Origin: Elgaria multicarinata webbii
Lineage: Eukaryota > Chordata > Lepidosauria > Squamata > Anguidae
Direction of reading: 5' to 3'
Assembly: GCF_023053635.1 (NCBI RefSeq)
Contig: NC_086180.1
Coordinates: 2,518,001 to 2,582,000 of the forward strand
DNA length: 64,000 nt
Shown here: positions 1 through 8,600 of the stretch, in pieces
How the letters are laid out: every line of letters starts with the position of its first letter
Position numbering within the stretch: the stretch's first letter is position 1
Made by a program: the position numbers and the translations under genes
Notes under the pieces: generated by a model
The model's database searches: none
Seen by the model: the letters and a program-made list of their open reading frames with translations, nothing else
What the model was told of the DNA's origin: nothing

Positions 1-84
1 ATGGCTCCCCTTAGAAGCCCATAGGGCACTTGGCTGACTTTGCTCTCTAGGTTTCTGTCCATATGTGAAGAGCCCTGCCTTTGA

Positions 85-175
85 ATAGCCTGCCCCAACC
101 TGGTGTGTTGGATTACAGCTCCCAGCATCCCCTAGCCAGCACAACATCTGGAGGCCACCAAGTTGAGAAGGCTGA
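85..175. mobile_element. palindromic MITE of the CCCCAACCTGG type (degraded)
   Basis: The segment starts TGCCCCAACCTGG, has TTGGATTACAGCTCCCAGCA in the middle and ends near CCACCAAGTTGAGAAGGCTG. This is the foldback repeat seen many times in the window, with a central deletion. Confidence 0.5.
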
Positions 176-470
176 TGCCGAACATCTTAGCACTGAAAAG
201 GATTGGCCCTGTGAGTCCTCCTTGGTGGACTTGGCTGTGTTCATACTCTGTCTGACACCTGATGAAAGGTGATGTCCAGCATCTTATTTAAAAATTAACT
301 TTACAGCTGTAGAGTGCTTGAAGTTTCCTGGCTCTTTATCACTGGGCATCAGCAACAGGCGCCTCCTGGCCTCCAGAGGGCAGGAAGAACACACCGCTGC
401 TGCTTTGCTTTTCCCATGGAAGTGAAAGGCAGCCCTTCACCTACATAGGACAAAGTCAAGTCCGGTGATT

Positions 471-826
471 CATAGAATCATAGATTAGCAGAGTTGGATG
501 GGGCCTACAAGGCCATCGAGTCAAGAGGAGGGCCAGGATCTCTTCTCGATCCTCCCAGAGCGCAGGACACGGAATAACGGGCTCAAGTTAAAGGAAGCCA
601 GATTCCGGCTGGACATCAGGAAAAACTTCCTGACTGTTAGAGCAGTACGACAATGGAATCAGTGACCTAGGGAGGTTGTGGGCTCTCCGACACTAGAGGC
701 CTTCAAGAGGCAGCTGGACAACCCTCTGTCAGGGATGCTTTAGGGTGGATTCCTGCATTGAGCAGGGGGTTGGACTCGATGGCCTTGTAGGCCCCTTCCA
801 ACTCTGCTATTCTATGATTCTATGAT
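471..826. mobile_element. two CR1 LINE 3' ends in inverted contact
   Basis: 471-522 is a minus-strand CR1 3' terminus (CATAGAATCATAGATTAGCA). At 523 it switches directly to a plus-strand CR1 3' segment running to the ATTCTATG octamers at 811-826. The two pieces form a potential hairpin. Confidence 0.8.
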
Positions 827-1067
827 GGGGCTAAGGCCAAGCCTTGCATGGCGGCTTAGGATGGTTATTTGGACACCAGCTCAGTTCAGTGTCCTAATCA
901 ATACAAAAGTTTTTAAACACTGCATGGATAAAGCCACTGTAATTCTTTACACTTATTCCAGGAGTGGTATGTGTTGGAGCCATGCCTTGGGAGAGCGACG
1001 CCACAGGAAAGGCGGCCTTGTATGGGGTCAGACCATGGGCCCATCTAGACCAGGATTATCAACCAGG

Positions 1068-1140
1068 GCTGGAAGCAACGGAGCTCCAGGGTTCCAGGCA
1101 GGATTCTTTCCGAAGCCCTACTTGCAGATGCTGGAGTTGA
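1068..1140 (-). mobile_element. tRNA-Ala-like SINE fragment
   Basis: The segment resembles the middle of a squamate SINE (CTCCAGGGTTCCAGGCAGGA ... GATGCTGGAGTTGAA), also seen at 23.05-23.23 kb. Confidence 0.45.
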
Positions 1141-1141
1141 A

Positions 1142-1376
1142 ACCAGTGTGGTGCAGTGGTTAGAGTGTTGCACTGGGACCTGGGAGATCCGGGTTCTAGT
1201 CCCCACTCAGCCACGGAAACCCACTGGGTGACTTTGGGCCAGTCACAGACTCTCAGCCCAACCTACCTCACAGGGTTGTTGTTGTGAGGATAAAATGGAG
1301 AGGAGGAGGATTATGTATGCCGCCTTGGGTTCCTTGGAGGAAAAAAGGCGGGATATAAATGCAATAAATAAAACTA
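1142..1376 (+). mobile_element. tRNA-derived SINE with LINE-like tail
   Basis: The head GTGTGGTGCAGTGGTTAGAG and GGTTCTAGTCCCCACT look like tRNA A and B boxes. The body is GGGCCAGTCACAGACTCTCA and the tail CGGGATATAAATGCAATAAA. Other copies lie at 3285-3421, 49139-49379 and 57125-57365. Confidence 0.75.
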
Positions 1377-1804
1377 AACCGGGCTCTTCTAACGCTGAGC
1401 CACAGTCCCTCCCGTTCTAGGGAACAGGCGCACGAGGAGAAGCTTGGTTCTTCCAACGCAGTTCTGCCATGTCCCTCAAGTTAATATCTTCAGGTAGTAA
1501 TATCTGGCCTTTAGACTGTTCCACAGAGGCCCTGTTTCTGTACAGGGCAACCCAAGAGAAAAGGAAGCCAGCCAAGGTCCTTGTGGGTTTTGTTTGCAAA
1601 GCTGTGGTCAGGATATGCAGAGAGAGAGGGTGTGCCTGGGTACAGCTCCCCCCACCCCACCCCGGACACATGCAGGAGGAAGGGCAGAATAATGTAAATG
1701 ATAAACTCTAAGCTCCTCCCACCTGGGCACACCTTATAGGATTAACCTTGATATAGGTGACTGTCACTTTCCAGAGAATGGTAACAGTTGGGCTGGGAAC
1801 TCCC

Positions 1805-1925
1805 AGGCCTTAGCTAGACCTAAGGTTTATCCCAGGATTGGCCCTGCCTGCTCCCGGGATCCCCTGTGTGTCATTTACATGAACAGGGATGAACCCGGGA
1901 TAAACCTTCGGTCTAGCTAAGGCCC
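1805..1925. mobile_element. MITE with GGCCTTAGCTAGACCTAAGG inverted ends
   Basis: A foldback of about 120 bases begins GGCCTTAGCTAGACCTAAGG and ends with its complement (CGGTCTAGCTAAGGCC). The core contains GGATCCCCTGTGTGTCAT. A second copy lies at 23551-23695, and the core motif recurs near 6960-7000. Confidence 0.7.
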
Positions 1926-2200
1926 CAGTTATCCAGGGATTCCTTTCCGTGTACCCAAAGTTTAGCCACATGACCGAATACACCGGCACTCAAAGCCAGT
2001 TAAAGGGAAGTTATTTCAGGGTAACTGATTGCACACGTAATCCTCATAGGGCTAGAACCCCACCCCTTTAAAAAAGGAGTATGTAGATGGCTGTGCTCCA
2101 TGGCTGTGCTCTGCCGCAGAACGGAGGCAGGCACATTAAAAAAAAATTGAAACAAGCTACCCCAAGTTGTTTAGAATGTGGCCTGAGAGCACAAAGAGGT

Positions 2201-2938
2201 CTAGCACTGACTGCAGCTGACTTCGCTTTGGGTGGAGGAGGTTCCTTTGCCACCGGAGCAACCCGACTCCCGCCTGGGAGACAGCACGTTGGGGTCACTG
2301 TAGGTGGAGACGTGGGCCCTCAGCGCACCTATGAAGGCAGGGTCGAGGGTCCGCCGCAAGCTCATGGCCATCTGGTCTGTCCATTTATGCTCTGGGCTTG
2401 GAGGGCGCCTGTGCTTCATGTCAAGGAGGTGCAGGGGCCGCAGATCCTTCGGGACCTCCAGGCGGCTGGACCGAGTGCAGGGGAAGAGGCTCTTTGCAAT
2501 TACATCAAAGGGCAGCTCGGGCACAGAAGAGACCACTCCTAGGCCGTCGATCTGAATCTCGGGCTCTCCGGCGGCGTTCTTGCGGAGAAACAGGAAGGAG
2601 GTGAAGTCGTGATCCCGGGTCTCCTCTGGGTCAACCCCCAGGCGCACCATCGTTGGCCGGACGATGCAAGAGACCGGCACCGAGGAGAGCTTGGTGCTGA
2701 CGTTCCACCGGCCCTGAACCTGGCCCCTCTGCGACATGCCCAAGTCGAAGGTTTCTCCTCTGGCCACTGTGCTGGGGGAGGAGGCTAGGCTGACCATTTC
2801 CCCTGCGTGCTTCTGGAGAGCCACTGACATCTGACGCCTGTTCGCCAGGACGCCCAGGAGCCTGTCAGAGGGGAGAGGCAAATGCTTTTTCTTTAGCCAG
2901 TGTTCAAATGCCAAGTTGTTACAGAAATCCAACTCCAT
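2201..2938 (-). CDS. ANKRD53: ANKRD53 last coding exon
   Basis: The acceptor TTTTGTTGCAG precedes an ATG codon at 2938 that here is an internal methionine in phase 0 (MELDFCNNLAFEHWLKKK). The frame stays open for 245 codons to TAG at 2201. Conserved stretches are GRWNVSTKLSSVPVS, RPTMVRLGVDPEE, HDFTSFLFLRK, VPELPFDVIAKSLFP and WTDQMAMSLRRTLD, all aligning with the C-terminal domain of mammalian ANKRD53. The basic, helix-rich start corresponds to the region just after the ankyrin block. No clear AATAAA was found soon after the stop, so the 3' UTR end is open. Confidence 0.88.
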   Translation of the reverse strand: MELDFCNNLAFEHWLKKKHLPLPSDRLLGVLANRRQMSVALQKHAGEMVSLASSPSTVARGETFDLGMSQRGQVQGRWNVSTKLSSVPVSCIVRPTMVRLGVDPEETRDHDFTSFLFLRKNAAGEPEIQIDGLGVVSSVPELPFDVIAKSLFPCTRSSRLEVPKDLRPLHLLDMKHRRPPSPEHKWTDQMAMSLRRTLDPAFIGALRAHVSTYSDPNVLSPRRESGCSGGKGTSSTQSEVSCSQC

Positions 2939-5131
2939 CTGCAACAAAACACACACAGAGAAGCAGGTAAAAGGCTCGTCCTTTGCCAAACCTTGATCCT
3001 AATTTCCCGGCTTAGCTTTGCTAGCAAAGGGCCACCTTCTGCTTGACAGGTTTGAGAGCTGAGCTGCCCAGCAGCTCAGCTTTCATAAGACGGATCTTAA
3101 CTTGCCAAAGAGTGGAAGGTTTCTTCTGAGTCCTGGTCTCATCCAGCTGCTCAAGCTCTGCAAGGAAGGGGTAAGCTGTGGCCTCCCAGATGTTGCTGGA
3201 CTCATCTGTGGCCTCCCAGATGTTGCTGGACTCATCCCTTACCAGTAGCCACGGAGATAAATGTCATGTCTAGAAGCACCGCTATGGCCGATGATGATTT
3301 GTTATATTTATATCCCACCTTTTCCCCCTCCAAGGCACCCAAGGCGGCGTACATAATCCTCCTCCTCTCCACATTTATTCTCACAACAACCACCCTGAGA
3401 GGTAGGCTGGACTGAGAGTCTAACAAATGAATTAGTTAATATAAAAAGGTGCTACTAGGCTTTGAACTTTGAATGAAGAATCATACCTGGCAGATCAGGG
3501 CACAGTGATGAAAAGTTGGCATCAGATACTGTGATATATTTTTTTTCATTTCAAAGTTGGGTTTATTTTTCCAGTTGGCCTGGAGCGCTTCAAACTGAAC
3601 TAAGAGAGAGGGTGCCCCAACACTGGGATGGTAGGCAGTTCTACTGAATGTGAGCAGGGGGGCTGCTATGCTAGGAATCCCAAATGAGGCCTGTGACTAA
3701 TAATCTACATAGGAAGACGCATCTAATTCATAGAGTTTGCATGTTGTCATTAACACCAATTCCTGCCAAGTGACAGTTCACGGGCAGCTTACACTAAAAG
3801 GGTGTATCTGTACCAGGTTTCTCTAACCTGGAGTACAACTTGTTGTAGTCTAACACATATAGAGGCCACCATGTTGGAGAGGACTGGTGGTCTATTCCAG
3901 CGGTCCCCAACCCCCGGGCCACGGACCGGTACCAGTCTGTCGCCTGTTAGGAACTGGGTTGCGCAGGTGAGCTGTTTTCAGCCCCCACTCCAGCGTACCT
4001 GGGCGCGAGGCGCCATCTCGCCTGCCCAGCCAAAGTGAAGCTAAGACGCTGGAGTGGGGGCAGGGGGGCACTTCCCAAAACCATCCCTTCAACACCCCCC
4101 CCCCCCCGGTCCGTGGAAAAATTGTCTTCCACGAAACCGGGTCCTGGTGCCAAAAAGGTTGGGGACTGCTGGATACTATACAAAGAATCATAGAATAGCA
4201 GAGTTGGAAGGGGCCTACAAGGCCATTGAGTCCAACCCCCTGCTCAATACAGGAATCCACCCTAAAGCATCCCTGACAGATGGTTGTCCAGATGCCTCTT
4301 GAAGGCCTCTAGTGTGGGAGAGCCCACAACCTCCCTAGGTAACTGGTTCCATTGTCGTACTGCTCTAACAGTCAGGAAGTTTTTCCTGATGTCCAGCTGG
4401 AATCTGGCTTCCTTTAACTTGAGCCTGTTATTCCGTGTCCTGCACATTTATAACAGTTGGCACCTCAGTTGTGGAACAAGCTCCCCAGGGAGGTCCGCCT
4501 GGCGCCTACACTATACTCCTTTCGTCGCCAGCTGAAGACCTTTTTATTCTCTCAGTATTTTAACACTTAATTTTAACTAAAATTTAAATTTTACTGTTCT
4601 AACTCTGTATTTTAATCTTATATCAATTTTGCTGCGTGGTTTTATCCTGGTTGTGCTTTTTATACTGTATTTTGTATTTTTGCTTTTAACCTGTTGGTTG
4701 TTTTATTATGGTTTTAATTTTTGTGAACCACCCAGAGAGCTTTGGCTATTGGGCAGTATAAAAATGTAATAAATAAATAAATAAATAAATAAATAGTTTA
4801 ATGGTACAATATTTTTGGGCTGCAATCCTAATCACATTTACTAGAAATGCTCATTAACTGAGGTGGGACATACATCTGCATTATAGTAGTCCTAGCTTCT
4901 TCCAGTGCAGCCTGGGAATTGGTTGGTTGGGGACTACGAGTCTTATTTTAGAGCTTCTAGTCCCCGTCCCTTCACAGAACTACAGTCCCCAGACTTCCTT
5001 ACAGAGAGGGAGTAACTATTAAACCACTTGAAGACTGTAGTGTAGCTTGACCTTTCCAGACTATCGGTGGGATCTTGGCTAAGGCTGCAATCCTAAACCC
5101 ACTTACCTGGGAGTAAGGGAATAGATAATAA

Positions 5132-5184
<53 letters not shown>

Positions 5185-5574
5185 CGTATTTCTTCACTTC
5201 TAAGATGCACTTTTTACCCCATATAAACACCTAAAAAAGGGGTGCGTCTTAGAATTGTGGGTGCGTTTATTATTTCTTAGAATCAAAGCTTTTTTTTCTC
5301 TTGGTGGAACTGAAATTAGTGTGCGTCTTACAATTGATGGCGTCTTAGAATTGAAGAAATACGGTAATAATAATTTGTTACCCGCCTCTCCCTCTGGATC
5401 AAGGCGGGGTACGACACAAATGCAAATACCACAAAATATAACTAATTAAAACATTTAAAACTAATACATTAGTTTGTCCAACTCTGAGTAAACATGTATA
5501 GGATTGCAGTGTCACTAAGCCGAACTTAGGGCTCTTTGAAATGGGGTAAGTTAGTCATGACTTAAGTCCCACTG

Positions 5575-5608
<34 letters not shown>

Positions 5609-8600
5609 TATTTATATAGCACCATCAATGTACATGGTGCTGTACAGAGTAAAACAGTAAATAGCAAGACCCTGCCGCATGGGCTTACAATCTAATAAAA
5701 TCATAGTAAAACAATAAGGAGGGGAAGAGAATGCAAACAGGTACAGGGTAGGGTAAGCAGGCACAGGGTAGGGAAAAACTAACAGTAGAAAGTAACAGTA
5801 GAAGTCTGCACAACATCAAGTTTTAAAAGCTTTAGGATTTCAGTGAGAACAAAGTGCAACGAAATTAGCCTGGCTCCAAATCTATATATTTATCATTCAG
5901 TGAAGGTATAGCTTTTGCAAAGTATCTTGATATAGTTCCTTTATGGCTACCCCACATGTTTTGTACATAAATCACAATTACTGAAACAGCACTATTTTGC
6001 CACCAGGAGTCCTTGCTATTTTCCCTGTGACTCTGCATCAGGGCGATGGACCCTAACTTATTCCTCTACATTGGCAGTCAATTTCCTATTTGCTTTGTCC
6101 AAGGTGATGCTATAGTTATTCAAGCTGCTACCCACATAACAGCCAAAATTTTAAATTTTAATGCCTCGGGTTTTTTTATTTGCTCTGTCAAATAAAGATA
6201 ATAGAGCCAGTTATGAAAAAAACCTCAATTTTTGTTTTGTGATTTTTTTTCAGCTTCTTTAAATACATTTCCCCAGAACTGTTGAACTGTGGGACATGTC
6301 CCTCACATGTAAAAATATGAACCAGTAGTTGACCATTCCCCTCCAGTGTTTTTTAGATATTTGTTGTTTATTCGTTCAGTCGCTTCTGGCTCTTCGTGAC
6401 TTCATGGACCAGCCCACGCCAGAGCTTTCTGTCAGCCGTCGCCACCCCTAGCTTTCCCAAGGTCAAGTCTGTCACCTCCAGAATATCATCCATCCATCTT
6501 GCCCCTGGTCGGCCCCTCTTCCTTTTGCCTTCCACTTTCCCTAGCATCAGCATCTTCTCCACGGTGTCCTGTCTTCTCATTATGTGGCCAAAGTACTCCA
6601 GTTTTGCCTTTAATACCATTCCCTCAAGTGAGCAGTCTGGCTTTATTTCCTGGAGTATGGACTGGTTTGATCTTCTTGCGGTCCAAGGCACTCTCAGGAT
6701 TTTCCTCCAACACCACAGTTCAAAAGCCTCTATCTTCCTTCGCTCAGCCTTCCTTATGGTCCAGCTCTCGCAGCCGTAGGTTACTACGGGGAATACTGTA
6801 GATATAGCTTTATTTATAGAGCTCATCCTCTCTGGGGTAAGATACCGCTGGATTTGACCCACCTTTTAAAAAGTTGGCCTCCCCACACAAGGAGGTTTTT
6901 AAGGATAAGGGAGAAGAGGCATGTCTACACAATGCATTTATCCCGGGGTTGTCTCCAGGTCGTCCCTGTGTGTCCAAATGACGCACAGGGGATCCCGGGG
7001 TCAACGGGGGATGACCAGAGACTTTCCCCAGGATATCTGGGACCACGGATTTCCACAGTTTTTCCACGGTCCTGGGACAACCCCAAGGACTGCGGCTGAT
7101 GGGTCCTCAAACGGGCAAGGAGCAGTGTGGGGTGGCTCCATGCCCATGGGGGTGCAGGGGCAACAATTTTGCCAACCCTGGGATGGCGGGTGGTGGTGGT
7201 TTGGGCATGGGGGCGGGGTTCCTTACTTTGCTGCCACGTGACCAGCTCCTCTTTAAAACAAATGGCACCCACGACATGCCTCTTCCCTTCTGGGACGTTG
7301 TGCGGCTGTATAGACGCCGGGGGAGGATTGCGGAAGCCGGTAAGTTCACCCTCCTCCCCCCTCCCTCCTGCTACACCCTGAGGTGTAGATGATCCCCAAG
7401 GAGTGCTGATACCAGGGAACTTTTAAGGGCTGGGTTCTGTCTACCTGTGCAAATTTGTGATATCTCTTACCTGCGTTTTTTGAAGGAATTCCTTTTCCTT
7501 CCTCTTGCAATCCGTTTTTATTTTGTTCAGTCTGCAGACCTGCCGAGCAAAGTTGGCCTTGTCTACTTTCCACATGGCACTGGAGAGACATCTGCAGAGA
7601 TGGAGCAATATAGTCCAGTGCAGGAGCAGCCCAGATGGGTGGGGTGGGGTGAAACAAATGGGACATGTCCTTCCGCAGACAACTGCACTAACGTTATAAA
7701 GCCCTGAGGAAGAACGCAACCGCGTTCGAAACGCGTCGGCACCTGGCACTTGAATAAACCTTTTACTACTAATATTATTGTAGAAGATTCCTTGGTTCCG
7801 CCCTTGCCTTTGGCTTATTTTTTGCTCCATCAACTATGACAGGCATAACAAGAGATCCAGGCAATTTCCTAAACAGACATTTCTAGTGTGGGTGTATGAT
7901 CATTTGGCTGAACGAAGGCTCCTTTCAGGACTAGACATGGGGGAGTCCAGACTCCTAGGGGCTCATTGCTTATGTTATGTCATACATCCCTTGTATATTT
8001 AACTGGAAGTGGGATTCTCACAAGCAACAATCATTTAAACACAGCTCCCTTTCAGCTGTTCCAGAGTCAGACTATTTATTTATTTGCATTTCTAGATCAC
8101 CCAATAGCCAAAGCTCTCTGGGCGGTTCACAAAAAAAGACTACCATTGAGGAAACTTTCCCACCAAGTTTCCTGGGGTAGGTGGGAGACTCCTACCTACC
8201 ACAGCCATCTATACTGCACGGCAGTTTGCCTCTTACAGGCTTTTACCTCGGAGCCAAGACTGGGACCTCTAGCTTGCTGTAGTTCAGTGGTTCTCAACCT
8301 TCCTAATGCCGCAACCCTTTAATACAGTTCCTCATGTTGTGGTGACCCCCCAACCATAAAATTATTTTCGTTGCTACTTCGTAACTGTAATTTTGCTACT
8401 GTTATGAATCGTAATGTAAATATCTGATATGCAGGATGTATTTTCATTGTTACAAATTGAAATATGTGTTTTCCGATGGTCTTAGGCGACCCCTGTGAAA
8501 GGGTCGTTCGACCCCCAAAGGGGTCGCGACCCACAGGTTGAGAACCACTGCTGTAGTTTACAGCGCACAGCCGGCCGCTTCGCACGCGTCCCTCACGCTT

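Noticed and set aside
2087-2542. 151-codon plus-strand open frame
   Set aside because: Antisense shadow of the last ANKRD53 exon, which has clear family similarity on the minus strand.
3001-3180. Minus-strand exon-like stretch reading LEQLDETRTQKKPSTLWQVK after a CTTGCAG acceptor
   Set aside because: No frame joins it to either neighbouring ANKRD53 exon, and 3487-3622 already fills this place with better family similarity and phase.
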